DNA of 64,000 nucleotides, taken from the NCBI RefSeq assembly GCF_000294775.2, contig NZ_CP015506.1, forward strand, positions 1,897,501-1,961,500. The letters are read 5' to 3'. This DNA comes from Cytobacillus oceanisediminis 2691 (lineage in GTDB: Bacteria > Bacillota > Bacilli > Bacillales > Cytobacillaceae). Both the position numbers and the translations under genes were made by a program. The notes beneath the pieces are model-generated. The model was not told the origin of the DNA. It was given only the letters and a program-made list of their open reading frames with translations, and ran no database searches. Below are positions 28,187 to 37,050 of the stretch, piece by piece (position 1 is the first letter of the stretch; each line of letters begins with the position of its first letter).

Positions 28187-29331
28187 AGGTAAAAAAGTTT
28201 ATGGCAGCATCGATGCCTGATGCGATGAAACAAATCCGGACGGAGCTAGGCAAGGATGCTGTAATTCTAAATTCAAGAGTAGTATATACCGGCGGAGTTC
28301 TGGGCTTTTTTAAAAAAAGGAATATTGAAGTAATGGCCGCGCTGGATGCAAATCAGGAATCAGAACAAAAGCCTTCGGTAAAGCCGGCAGCTGTCCAAGA
28401 TCATTCAGACGATTACAAGGGGAATACAGAAGATGCTCAATTTTCCAGCTTGAAAACTTCAGATGAGCTGATTAGGGAGATAAGCAGCCTGAAACAGATG
28501 ATGTCCTCTTTGGCCAGTTCAAACCAGGCAATTCCTGTTCATCCCGAAGCGATAAGAAAAGCCCAGTTCATTCTTGATGAACAGGAAATTGATAAGTCCG
28601 TTCAGGATCATGTTCTTCAAGCATTGCTGGAAAAATGGTACCTGCGCGGTGCGAATGCTAAGGATTCTGAAATAGAGGCCTGGCTGCACGAAGAACTTAT
28701 AAAGCAAATAGAGGATATTCCATTCGAAGGGATTTCTTTCAGCAAAAAATATATCAATGTAGCAGGCCCAACAGGAGTTGGAAAAACCACTACATTGGCG
28801 AAAATGGCAGCAGAGTGTGTTATTAAACATAGAAAAAAGGCTGCATTTATCACAGCCGACACTTACAGGATAGCAGCGATCGATCAATTAAAAACCTATG
28901 CAAGTATCCTGAACATGCCTTTGGAAGTTTGCTATACAATAGAAGATTTCAGACAGGCTGCCGATAAACTGAAAGAATTTGACGTGGTTTTAATTGATAC
29001 AGCAGGGCGGAATTTCAGAAACAAACAGTATGTAGAAGATTTAAAGAATGTCATTGATTTTGAAAATGAAATGGAAACCTTTTTAGTGCTTTCACTAACC
29101 TCGAAACAAAAGGATATGGAAGAGATCTATAATCAATTTTCAATTATAGACATTGATAAGCTTATCTTTACAAAGGCAGATGAAACGTCAACTTATGGTT
29201 CCATGTACAACATAATTCATAAATATAAAAAAGGTGCCGCGTATATTACAAATGGACAGGATGTTCCTGATGATATTCTGATGGCAGGGCCAGAGGCTAT
29301 TGTAAAACAACTAATGGGGAATAAGAAATGA
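28183..29331 (+). CDS. flhF: flagellar biosynthesis SRP-type GTPase FlhF
   Basis: SRP/SRP-receptor-like GTPase (382 aa) that marks where flagella are built. The N-terminal basic B domain is MKVKKFMAASMPDAMKQIRTELG-like, and the P-loop is GPTGVGKTT (G195 to T202). DTYRIAAIDQLKTYA (G2), DTAGRN (G3) and TKADE (G4) follow. The start is TTG overlapping the flhA stop (TTGA), with GGGGTGG upstream. Confidence 0.95.
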   Translation: MKVKKFMAASMPDAMKQIRTELGKDAVILNSRVVYTGGVLGFFKKRNIEVMAALDANQESEQKPSVKPAAVQDHSDDYKGNTEDAQFSSLKTSDELIREISSLKQMMSSLASSNQAIPVHPEAIRKAQFILDEQEIDKSVQDHVLQALLEKWYLRGANAKDSEIEAWLHEELIKQIEDIPFEGISFSKKYINVAGPTGVGKTTTLAKMAAECVIKHRKKAAFITADTYRIAAIDQLKTYASILNMPLEVCYTIEDFRQAADKLKEFDVVLIDTAGRNFRNKQYVEDLKNVIDFENEMETFLVLSLTSKQKDMEEIYNQFSIIDIDKLIFTKADETSTYGSMYNIIHKYKKGAAYITNGQDVPDDILMAGPEAIVKQLMGNKK

Positions 29332-30200
29332 ACGATCAGGCAGAAAGGCTAAGAACCAGGCTGAAAGAAGAAGACAGCCGAAATCATCAAGTTAAAACAA
29401 TAGCAGTTGTAAGCGGAAAAGGGGGAGTAGGCAAATCCAATTTCTCATTAAATTTTTCCATTTCCCTATGCAGAACTGGCCACAGGGTATTGTTATTCGA
29501 TTTGGATATTGGTATGGGGAATCTTGAAATTCTAATGGGAAGGTCGGCTAAATATTCGATTGCTGACTTTTTAGAAAAGAATATCCCATTGAAAAATATT
29601 ATTTCTGAGGGTCCTTTTGGACTTGACTATATTGGCGGAGGGACTGGCCTTTCGCATTTTGTGAAACTGGATGCTGGGCAAATTTCAAGATTCACAGCCG
29701 AACTTGCTGATCTCATCCAAAACTATGATTATATCATCTTTGATATGGGTGCAGGCATTACAGAGGAATCGGCTAAGTTCATACTCTCGGTCCAGGAAAT
29801 TGCAGTTATTACGACACCTGAACCAACGTCTATCACTGATGCATACTCTGTAATGAAACATATACATCTTTTGGATGGGACAATCCCATTTCATTTGGTC
29901 ATTAATCGATCTGAAGGAGAGAGAGAAGGGAAGGAAACGTATAAGAGGATTTCAGCTGTCTTATCAAGATTTTTAGGGAGAAAGGCTGACCTCTTAGGAA
30001 TCATTCCGGATGATCGCAGCGTACAGCAGGCTGTTAAACGGCAAATCCCTTTCATTTTGCATCAAGGGAATTCAGCTGCTTCAAAAGCAATTCGGAATAT
30101 GACTGAGAAAGTTGGCGGCAGGCCTATCGGACATACTGGTGAACACCATTCTGTCCAATTTATATCAAAACTGAAAGAATTTCTTTTTAATAGGGGGTGA
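29328..30200 (+). CDS. flhG: flagellar number regulator FlhG (YlxH), MinD-like ATPase
   Basis: ParA/MinD-family ATPase (290 aa) that stimulates FlhF GTPase activity and patterns flagella. The deviant Walker A is SGKGGVGKS (S29 to S37), followed by LLFDLDIGMGNLEIL and IIFDMGAGIT. The N-terminal segment QAERLRTRL is the FlhF-activating helix. It overlaps flhF by 4 nt (ATGA). Confidence 0.95.
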   Translation: MNDQAERLRTRLKEEDSRNHQVKTIAVVSGKGGVGKSNFSLNFSISLCRTGHRVLLFDLDIGMGNLEILMGRSAKYSIADFLEKNIPLKNIISEGPFGLDYIGGGTGLSHFVKLDAGQISRFTAELADLIQNYDYIIFDMGAGITEESAKFILSVQEIAVITTPEPTSITDAYSVMKHIHLLDGTIPFHLVINRSEGEREGKETYKRISAVLSRFLGRKADLLGIIPDDRSVQQAVKRQIPFILHQGNSAASKAIRNMTEKVGGRPIGHTGEHHSVQFISKLKEFLFNRG

Positions 30201-30206
30201 ACCAGC

Positions 30207-31304
30207 ATGAAGACAGTCAAAGTGCTTGTAGTAGATGATTCAGCCTTTATGAGAAAACTGATTGGGGATTTCCTTTCTGAAGATGACAGAATTCAAGTTG
30301 TCGGGACAGCCAGAAATGGGGAAGAGGGACTAAGGAAGATAAAAGAATTAAATCCTGATGTAGTAACCATGGATGTTGAAATGCCGGTTCTAAATGGCCT
30401 GGAAGCTCTAAAAATTATTATGAAGACCATGCCGGTCCCTGTAGTGATGCTTTCAAGCACCACGAAGGAAGGTGCTGAAAACACCTTCACAGCTATGGAA
30501 TATGGTGCAGTAGATTTTATTGCCAAGCCATCAGGTCCCATTTCACTGGACCTGCATAAAATAAAAACTGAATTAACAGAAAAAATAGTGCAGGCGAGCA
30601 ATGCAAATATGAAAGGGCTGGTTAAATTTCCGGCTAAAGGAAAAAAAACTGCTGTATTACAGCAAAAATTTAGTAAAATAGAACCATGTCAATTTATGCA
30701 GATCGGCCGTTCTTCTTCCGTATCGAGTTCGAATCTCAGAAAGTTAATTTGCATAGGTACTTCCACAGGCGGACCGCGGGCTCTTCAAAAAGTGCTGTGT
30801 GACCTCCCTGGAAATCTGAATGCGCCGGTACTCATTGTTCAGCATATGCCTGCCGGATTTACGAAATCGCTGGCCAGCAGACTTAATGGTTTATCAGATT
30901 TATCGGTAAAGGAAGCCGAGGATGGTGATATTCTTCAGAACGGCACGGCATATATAGCTCCAGGAGGCTTTCATCTGACAGCTGCAAGATTAGGCAAGGA
31001 TCTTGTTATCCATCTGGATGATTCACCGCCAAGGAACGGACACAGGCCTTCAGTTGATGTGATGTTTGAGTCCTTAGGTGAAATCAAAGGGATTCAAAAA
31101 ATTGCTGTCATCATGACAGGAATGGGTGCAGATGGAAAAAATGGCCTGATGGAAATGAAGAAAAACGGTGAAGTAAAGGCTATTGCTGAATCAAAAGAAA
31201 CATCGATAGTATTTGGAATGCCAAGAGCAGTGATTGAATCCGGTCTGGCAGATGATGTGCAGAATATTGAACATATAGCAGAATCCATATTGAAATTTGT
31301 TTAA
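30207..31304 (+). CDS. cheB: chemotaxis protein-glutamate methylesterase CheB
   Basis: Demethylates and deamidates chemoreceptors (365 aa). The receiver domain has phosphoacceptor D56 (VVTMDVEMPVLNG). The methylesterase domain begins near residue 175, with nucleophile S186 in IGTSTGGPRALQ, the catalytic His in VQHMPAGFTKS and the Asp in MTGMGADGKNG. The linker (about 140-175) is basic and variable. AGGGGGTGA lies before the ATG. Confidence 0.97.
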   Translation: MKTVKVLVVDDSAFMRKLIGDFLSEDDRIQVVGTARNGEEGLRKIKELNPDVVTMDVEMPVLNGLEALKIIMKTMPVPVVMLSSTTKEGAENTFTAMEYGAVDFIAKPSGPISLDLHKIKTELTEKIVQASNANMKGLVKFPAKGKKTAVLQQKFSKIEPCQFMQIGRSSSVSSSNLRKLICIGTSTGGPRALQKVLCDLPGNLNAPVLIVQHMPAGFTKSLASRLNGLSDLSVKEAEDGDILQNGTAYIAPGGFHLTAARLGKDLVIHLDDSPPRNGHRPSVDVMFESLGEIKGIQKIAVIMTGMGADGKNGLMEMKKNGEVKAIAESKETSIVFGMPRAVIESGLADDVQNIEHIAESILKFV

Positions 31305-31323
31305 AGCCGAGGGGTGCAGGCAC

Positions 31324-33360
31324 ATGGAGATGAATCAATATTTAGAGGTATTTATTGAAGAAAGCAAGGAGCATTTGCAGGCGTGCAATGAGCAGCTTCT
31401 GGAATTAGAGAAAAATCCTGAGGATATCAAAATAGTTAATGAGATCTTCAGATCAGCGCATACGCTAAAAGGCATGTCAGCCACTATGGGGTATGAAGAT
31501 CTCGCAAATCTAACCCATCAAATGGAAAATGTGCTTGATGCAATCAGAAATCAGAAAATAAAAGTGAATGCTGAAATTCTGGATGTCGTTTTTCTGGCTG
31601 TTGATGATCTTGAAGCAATGGTCCAGTCAATTGCAGAAGGCGGTGACGGCAAAAGGGATGTTTCCGAAGCTGTAGAAAAATTAATGCTGATCGAAAAAGG
31701 GGAAAGTCCGGTGCAGTCTGCAGCAAGAGCCGAAACGGCAGCAGCAATTGCAGAACCGCAAGGAATGATCAAGAGTACATATGATGATTTTGAATGGACA
31801 GTTATTCAGCAATCCAAGGAGCAGGGCTTTGAATCCTATGAAATATCAATAGCATTGCGGGCAGATTGTCTGCTGAAAGCCGCCAGAGTATTTATGGTTT
31901 TTGAAGTACTTGAGAAGAGCGGGGAAGTGATCAAAGCCACACCTTCAGTTGAGCAGCTTGAAGAAGAGCAATTTGATCAGGAATTTTCTGTAACAATTGT
32001 TACCAAAGAAACGCCTGAAGATATCCGTCAAAAACTTTTGAAGGTATCGGAAGTGGAAAGAATTGAAGTGCTGCGGCTATCTATGGAGAACTACAGCACT
32101 CAGGAAGCTTTGAAAGAGGCAGAAGCTGCACCGCCTGCCGCGGAAGTGGCCGCAGAGGCTGCTTCAGATATGCCAAAAGAGGACAAAAAAGCCCCAACAG
32201 TAAAGCAGGTTAGCAATAAAACGATTAGGGTAAATATCGAGAGATTGGATATCCTTATGAATTTGTTTGAAGAATTGGTGATTGACAGGGGACGGCTTGA
32301 ACAAATATCCAAGGAATTAAACAATCAGGAACTGCATGAAACGGTTGAGCATATGTCAAGGATCTCAGGAGACCTTCAGAATATTATTCTGAATATGCGC
32401 ATGGTCCCAATAGAAACGGTATTTAATCGTTTCCCAAGAATGGTCAGACAATTGGCAAGAGATTTAAATAAAAAGATCAATCTCGAAATAGTCGGGGCAG
32501 AAACCGAACTAGACCGGACTGTTATTGATGAAATTGGCGATCCGCTTGTTCATTTAATTCGAAATGCACTGGACCATGGGGTTGAAACGCCGGAAGTCCG
32601 CAAAGAAAACGGAAAGAGTGAAGAAGGAAATGTCGTATTAAAGGCATATCACAGCGGCAATCATGTGTTCATTGAAATAGAGGACGATGGTGCAGGTATA
32701 AACAAAGATAAGGTTATAAAGAAAGCACTGAAAAACGGCATCATTACAGAGCAAACAGCTTCTGCTCTAACGGACAAACAGGCTTATGAACTGATTTTTG
32801 CTTCTGGCTTCTCGACTGCGGATAAAATCTCAGATGTTTCCGGACGGGGTGTGGGGCTTGATGTTGTAAAGAATACAATCGAGTCATTGGGAGGATCAGT
32901 TTCAATTGATTCAAAAATGGGGCAGGGTTCCATTTTCTCCATACAGCTGCCATTAACTTTATCCATTATTTCAGTCATGCTCGTTGAGATTGAGAAGGAA
33001 AAATATGCAATCCCTCTATCGTCTATTATTGAAACAGCTATTATCAGAAAAGAAGACATCTTAAGTGCGCATAATCAAAAGGTGATTGATTTCAGAGGAA
33101 AAGTGGTTCCGCTCCTATCTTTGAAGGAAATCTTTGAAGTGCCATCTGAGAATCATGAAGAAGAATTCATTTCCGTTGTCATCGTCAGAAAAGGGGAAAA
33201 GATGGCAGGGCTTGTTGTAGATTCCTTTATTGGACAGCAGGAAGTGGTTTTAAAATCCCTTGGAAACTACTTAACCAGCGTATTTGCCATTTCCGGTGCA
33301 ACCATTTTAGGTGATGGACAGGTCGCCCTGATAGTGGACTGCAATGCATTGATTAAATAA
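31324..33360 (+). CDS. cheA: chemotaxis histidine kinase CheA
   Basis: Receptor-coupled kinase for CheY and CheB (678 aa). Domain order: Hpt with H46 (FRSAHTLKGMSATMGY), P2 response-regulator-binding domain (about 160-255), an Ala/Glu-rich linker, a P3 dimerisation helix pair (RLDILMNLFEELVIDRGRLEQI), a P4 ATPase with NALDHG, DDGAGI and GRGVGLDVV boxes, and a C-terminal CheW-like domain. ATG 31324 follows GAGGGGTG with correct spacing; the upstream TTG at 31297 is inside cheB and unlikely. Confidence 0.97.
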   Translation: MEMNQYLEVFIEESKEHLQACNEQLLELEKNPEDIKIVNEIFRSAHTLKGMSATMGYEDLANLTHQMENVLDAIRNQKIKVNAEILDVVFLAVDDLEAMVQSIAEGGDGKRDVSEAVEKLMLIEKGESPVQSAARAETAAAIAEPQGMIKSTYDDFEWTVIQQSKEQGFESYEISIALRADCLLKAARVFMVFEVLEKSGEVIKATPSVEQLEEEQFDQEFSVTIVTKETPEDIRQKLLKVSEVERIEVLRLSMENYSTQEALKEAEAAPPAAEVAAEAASDMPKEDKKAPTVKQVSNKTIRVNIERLDILMNLFEELVIDRGRLEQISKELNNQELHETVEHMSRISGDLQNIILNMRMVPIETVFNRFPRMVRQLARDLNKKINLEIVGAETELDRTVIDEIGDPLVHLIRNALDHGVETPEVRKENGKSEEGNVVLKAYHSGNHVFIEIEDDGAGINKDKVIKKALKNGIITEQTASALTDKQAYELIFASGFSTADKISDVSGRGVGLDVVKNTIESLGGSVSIDSKMGQGSIFSIQLPLTLSIISVMLVEIEKEKYAIPLSSIIETAIIRKEDILSAHNQKVIDFRGKVVPLLSLKEIFEVPSENHEEEFISVVIVRKGEKMAGLVVDSFIGQQEVVLKSLGNYLTSVFAISGATILGDGQVALIVDCNALIK

Positions 33361-33392
33361 TTAAGATTGACGTTTATAAAGGAGTGAACAGG

Positions 33393-33869
33393 ATGAGTGA
33401 AACGGCAGCCGCAGATTTAAAATTGATTGTATTCCAGCTGAAAGAGAAAGAGTATGCAATTCCGGTGAATCAGGTGCGTTCAATTGAAAAGGTTGAGCAT
33501 ATAACCCGGGTTCCACGAACAGCAGGCTTTGTAAAAGGAGTAATCAATTTACGGGGGGTTGTAACGCCGATTATTAGTCTCAGAAGCAGATTTAATCTGG
33601 AAGAGGCTGAATATAATGAGCATTCACGAGTAATTATCGCGGTATTGGATGATATGGAAGTTGGCCTGATTGTAGATTCTGCAAATGATGTCATTGATGT
33701 GGACCTTGAATCTATTGAACCCCCGCCGGAGGTAATCGGTACTGAAGAGGCCGATTTTATCAAAGGTGTAACGAAAATCGATAAGCGATTATTTATTCTG
33801 ATAGATTTGGAAAGAGTCCTGAATCCTGAAGAGTTGACAGCCCATGATGGACAAGGGATAGCGGGATGA
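33393..33869 (+). CDS. cheW: chemotaxis coupling protein CheW
   Basis: SH3-like scaffold (158 aa) linking receptors to CheA. Signature segments are LIVFQLKEKEYAIPVNQVRSIE, GFVKGVINLRGVVTPII and DFIKGVTKIDKRLFILIDLERVL. ATG 33393 is used because AAAGGAGTG is just upstream. It overlaps cheC by 4 nt. Confidence 0.96.
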   Translation: MSETAAADLKLIVFQLKEKEYAIPVNQVRSIEKVEHITRVPRTAGFVKGVINLRGVVTPIISLRSRFNLEEAEYNEHSRVIIAVLDDMEVGLIVDSANDVIDVDLESIEPPPEVIGTEEADFIKGVTKIDKRLFILIDLERVLNPEELTAHDGQGIAG

Positions 33870-34507
33870 GTTTTCTAGACAAGAATATCAGCAGCTTGAA
33901 ATTGGATATTCTTAAAGAAATCGGGAATATTGGAGCTGGGCATGCGGCGACTGCATTATCAACGCTTCTCAATAAAAAAATTGATATGTCTGTGCCGGAT
34001 GTGAAAATTGTTTCTTTTGATGAAATGATCGATATGGCTGGAGGGGCAGACAATGTAGTGGCCGGGGTGTTTCTGAGGATAGACGGAGACGCCCCAGGCA
34101 GCATGTTTTTTGTACTGCCTCTTGAACAGGCTGAAATCTTCATTCGGGAACTGCCTGGAAACATACCTTTCTGTGCAGATGAATTGCCATATGATGAGCT
34201 TGCCCTATCGGCACTGCAGGAGCTTGGAAACATTCTCTCAGGCTCTTATTTATCTTCTTTATCTGATTTTACCAAACTATCACTTTTCCCCTCTGTGCCA
34301 ATGCTGAGCATTGATATGGTGGGAGCAATAATTGGCACGGGGCTGCTGGAAATTTCACAGTTGAGCGATTACGCGATTGTAATTGATACAGCTTTAAATG
34401 AAGAATTTCAAAATACGGATGCTGTAAATGGCCACTTTTTTTTGCTTCCCGATCCTGAATCATTTCAAATCATTTTTAAGGCCTTGGGAGTCCCGGATCA
34501 TGAATAA
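33866..34507 (+). CDS. cheC: CheY-P phosphatase CheC
   Basis: Adaptation phosphatase (213 aa) with the two active-site helices [18 protein letters not shown] and [20 protein letters not shown]. Its activity is raised by CheD. The order cheC-cheD with an 8-nt overlap is the usual Bacillus arrangement. Confidence 0.96.
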   Translation: MSFLDKNISSLKLDILKEIGNIGAGHAATALSTLLNKKIDMSVPDVKIVSFDEMIDMAGGADNVVAGVFLRIDGDAPGSMFFVLPLEQAEIFIRELPGNIPFCADELPYDELALSALQELGNILSGSYLSSLSDFTKLSLFPSVPMLSIDMVGAIIGTGLLEISQLSDYAIVIDTALNEEFQNTDAVNGHFFLLPDPESFQIIFKALGVPDHE

Positions 34508-34997
34508 TCTTCTTGAAGTTGTAAAAGTAGGCATCGCAGATATGAATATTGTTAAAACCCCCAGCTTAATCAGGACATCAGGACTTGGTTCCTGTGTAGG
34601 TGTGGTTCTTTATGACCTTAGCGCAGAAATTGCCGGACTTGCACATATTATGCTGCCTGACTCCTCTCTTGCCAAAGGTGCAAGCTTTAATTCAGCTAAA
34701 TATGCTGATACTGCAATCAGGGACTTAGTGAGCCTTCTGGCGAAAGGCGGGGCAAGGCCTTCAGGATTAAAAGCGAAGATTGCCGGTGGAGCCCAAATGT
34801 TTAAGTACTCCTCCGGAAGTGATTTAATGAGGATTGGTCCCAGGAACGTAGAGGCAGTAAAACAGGAACTTTCATTCTTGAAAATTGCCATTTTAGGTGA
34901 AGATGTTGGGGGCCACAGCGGCAGAACAATCGAATTCAACCCTCAATCAGGTGAATTGATGATTCGGACTGTAAACAAAGGCCAAATGATTATTTAA
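34500..34997 (+). CDS. cheD: chemoreceptor glutamine deamidase CheD
   Basis: Deamidates receptor glutamines and binds CheC (165 aa). The catalytic Cys32 lies in [13 protein letters not shown] and His49 in GLAHIMLP; the GGAQMF and [10 protein letters not shown] blocks are conserved. The ATG at 34500 is inside the cheC end. The longer frame from 34428 is only overlap with cheC. Confidence 0.95.
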   Translation: MNNLLEVVKVGIADMNIVKTPSLIRTSGLGSCVGVVLYDLSAEIAGLAHIMLPDSSLAKGASFNSAKYADTAIRDLVSLLAKGGARPSGLKAKIAGGAQMFKYSSGSDLMRIGPRNVEAVKQELSFLKIAILGEDVGGHSGRTIEFNPQSGELMIRTVNKGQMII

Positions 34998-35182
34998 GTT
35001 CCTGTTTTTAATTATGTGCAGTTTTTAGAGAATCAGCTTTTTTTTTCCGGCTTTTTTATAAATCTCTCCAATAACCTCTCCGAAGAACACGTCCCCTCTT
35101 TATGGGTTAAAAGCGAGCGGTGAAGGCTGAAGTTAATATTTTTATAGGAAACATTTTGATATACTAACAATAGTTAATAGAA

Positions 35183-35197
35183 ATGGAAACGTTTGAG
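35183..35197 (+). promoter_or_regulatory. weak cre-like sequence over the sigD ribosome-binding region
   Basis: ATGGAAACGTTTGAG matches the CcpA cre pattern WTGNAANCGNWNNCW except at the last two fixed positions. It lies just before and partly on the sigD Shine-Dalgarno, in a 210-nt gap that otherwise shows only a TATACT (35160-35165) without a good -35. Confidence 0.25.
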
Positions 35198-35207
35198 GAG
35201 GATGGCC

Positions 35208-35963
35208 ATGACAGACCTGATAACCGAAGAAAGCACATACTGGGCTAAATGGGTCGACTCTCGTGATGCTCAAGCGGGGAATTTTCTTGTGAAAAAATAT
35301 TTGCCTCTTGTAAGCTATCATGTACAGCGGATATCCGCTACCCTGCCGAAGAATGTTTCAAGAGATGATATTCGTAGCCTGGGGCTAATGGGGTTATATG
35401 ACGCTCTGGAAAAATTTGATCCTGCAAGAGATTTGAAATTTGATACATATGCTTCTTTTCGCATTCGCGGTGCAATTCTGGATGGATTAAGGAAGGAAGA
35501 TTGGCTTCCGCGAAGTACGAGGGATAAAGCGAAAAAAATAGATGCTGCCATTGAGAAGCTGGAGCAGCGGCTGTTGCGCAATGCAACTGTGCATGAAATT
35601 GCTGAAGAAGCAGAGATGCAGGAAGATGAAGTGTATTCTGTTATGAATGAACATTTTTACGCAAACATCCTTTCAATTGATGAACAGCCCGATGCTGACG
35701 AAAAGGATGGCAGCTACTCCATTAAGGATGAAAAAGCAATTATTCCAGAAGAAAAGGTATTAAAGAATGAACTTTTGGAAGAAATGGCTGAAAAAATCTT
35801 ACAATTAAATGAAAAAGAGCAGATGGTGCTAAGTTTATTTTATAAAGAGGAATTAACACTGACAGAAATTGGCGAAGTGATGGGCCTATCTACCTCCCGT
35901 ATATCTCAAATTCATTCAAAGTCAATTTTTAAGCTGAGGCAGCTGCTGGAAAAAGCAATATAA
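35208..35963 (+). CDS. sigD: flagellar/motility sigma factor SigD (FliA family)
   Basis: Sigma-28 factor (251 aa) that transcribes flagellin, stator, chemoreceptor and autolysin genes after hook completion. Region 2 is NVSRDDIRSLGLMGLYDALEKFDPARDLKFDTYASFRIRGAILDGLR-like. Region 3 follows, and region 4 holds the HTH LTLTEIGEVMGLSTSRISQIHSKSIFKLR. I choose ATG 35208, six nt after GAGGAGG (35195-35201). The ATG at 35202 and the TTG at 35193 are too close or upstream. A 210-nt gap separates it from cheD. Confidence 0.96.
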   Translation: MTDLITEESTYWAKWVDSRDAQAGNFLVKKYLPLVSYHVQRISATLPKNVSRDDIRSLGLMGLYDALEKFDPARDLKFDTYASFRIRGAILDGLRKEDWLPRSTRDKAKKIDAAIEKLEQRLLRNATVHEIAEEAEMQEDEVYSVMNEHFYANILSIDEQPDADEKDGSYSIKDEKAIIPEEKVLKNELLEEMAEKILQLNEKEQMVLSLFYKEELTLTEIGEVMGLSTSRISQIHSKSIFKLRQLLEKAI

Positions 35964-36000
35964 TCTAGTGTCATTTCTTTCTGCAAAGGAAGGAATCAGC

Positions 36001-36680
36001 ATGAAAAGCCAATTTCAAATTTTAGTTGATGCTCAACGTTTAGCTGCATTGATTCAGCCGTCAGATATTAAACTTGATAGAGCCGTCCACCCTGAAGATT
36101 TGTACAAACTGCTTGCTGACGAAAAAATCACATTTGGTATGAGCGAAGAAGTAATCCAGTGAATCTGCAGAAATCCTTTCTCAGTGGAATACCCCATTCT
36201 ATTATCAAAAGGAATTCCTGCAGAAAACGGCAGTGATGCATATCTGTTAAAATTAAAAGCTGGGCAATCACCTATTTACTAAAACGGAGCTTTTTACAGG
36301 GATGGACACCGATTTGGATAAGGCCGATAAAGCTCTCCTAAACGAATCAGCCAAACTGCAGGAAGCAATCAAAAAGCTGGATAGTATTGATGGAAGACTG
36401 ACAGAAATGGCAAGGCTTACAGGAAAGCTGTCGGAAGAACATAGAATCATTATTCTCAAACAAAGGGCAACCAAAGCTCATTTGCAGGTTAAATTGACCA
36501 AAATAAATGAAGAGCTACCGAACTGGAAAAAGATAAAGATGAAAAATGAAAGCTTCGATTGTTATTTATGGGAAGGTCTATCCAAACACTTCTATGCATT
36601 TTGGAAAATATTCAAAAGTGATTCGCCAGACAGTTCAAATCTTCAAAGTTCCATTTTTCAAAGGGAGAAATAAGAAGTAA
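36001..36680 (+). pseudogene. decayed FapA/DUF342-family gene
   Basis: Three pieces in three reading frames together resemble a FapA (DUF342) protein. Piece 1 (ATG 36001) reads to a TGA at 36159-36161 and then continues in frame as FAPA_N-like sequence (NPFSVEYPILLSKGIPAENG) to a TAA near 36279. Piece 2, in another frame (about 36270-36550), is the C-terminal coiled coil (KADKALLNESAKLQEAIKKL). Piece 3, in the third frame (36552-36680), is the family C-terminus (VIYGKVYPNTSMHFGKYSKV). The central beta-helix of a normal ~450+ residue protein is missing. So there is at least one stop, one large deletion and one frameshift. Confidence 0.8.
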
Positions 36681-36729
36681 TCCTTTAGAAACAGGGAGAA
36701 ACGATCCTTTATTAAGGAAGTGATCCGGG

Positions 36730-37041
36730 ATGAGTTTAAAATCAATAGAAATGCAGATAGCACTGCCGAGAACGTTTGACGCAGGTAAAATCCAGGAACA
36801 GCTTCAGCAGAGGGGACAGACAATAAGCGGGTTTGCTGCCGAGAGTATACGGGAAAATGCTGAGAAGCAGCGGAAGACCGTGATCAAACATGAGCAAAAA
36901 CAAAATGTCAATCTTGGCAATGATGACAGCGAAAGCCAAAATGATGCCGGGGGACATGAACGGAAAGATAATCAGAAAAAAGACAGCAATGACATACAGA
37001 ACCATCCATACAAAGGGAAGGTTATTGACTACAGCGGATAG
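36730..37041 (+). CDS. hypothetical protein between sigD and swrB
   Basis: 103-residue hydrophilic protein that I do not recognise as a characterised family. The N-terminal 45 residues look ordered (KSIEMQIALPRTFDAGKIQEQLQQRG). The middle is charged and low-complexity (Asn, Asp, Lys, Gln), and the tail is HPYKGKVIDYSG, which looks like a conserved motif. AAGGAAGTG precedes the ATG. It ends 9 nt before swrB, so it is probably co-transcribed and may be motility-related. No signal peptide or membrane segment is visible. Confidence 0.75.
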   Translation: MSLKSIEMQIALPRTFDAGKIQEQLQQRGQTISGFAAESIRENAEKQRKTVIKHEQKQNVNLGNDDSESQNDAGGHERKDNQKKDSNDIQNHPYKGKVIDYSG

Positions 37042-37050
37042 AGGGATATC

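Noticed and set aside
35968-36162. 64-residue ORF directly after sigD as a stand-alone gene
   Set aside because: Homology to the FapA N-terminus continues in the same frame past the TGA, so it is the first fragment of the pseudogene.
36302-36673. Independent 123-residue ORF after sigD
   Set aside because: Its coiled-coil part and the out-of-frame C-terminal continuation are remnants of the FapA/DUF342 gene, so I report one pseudogene instead of separate small genes.
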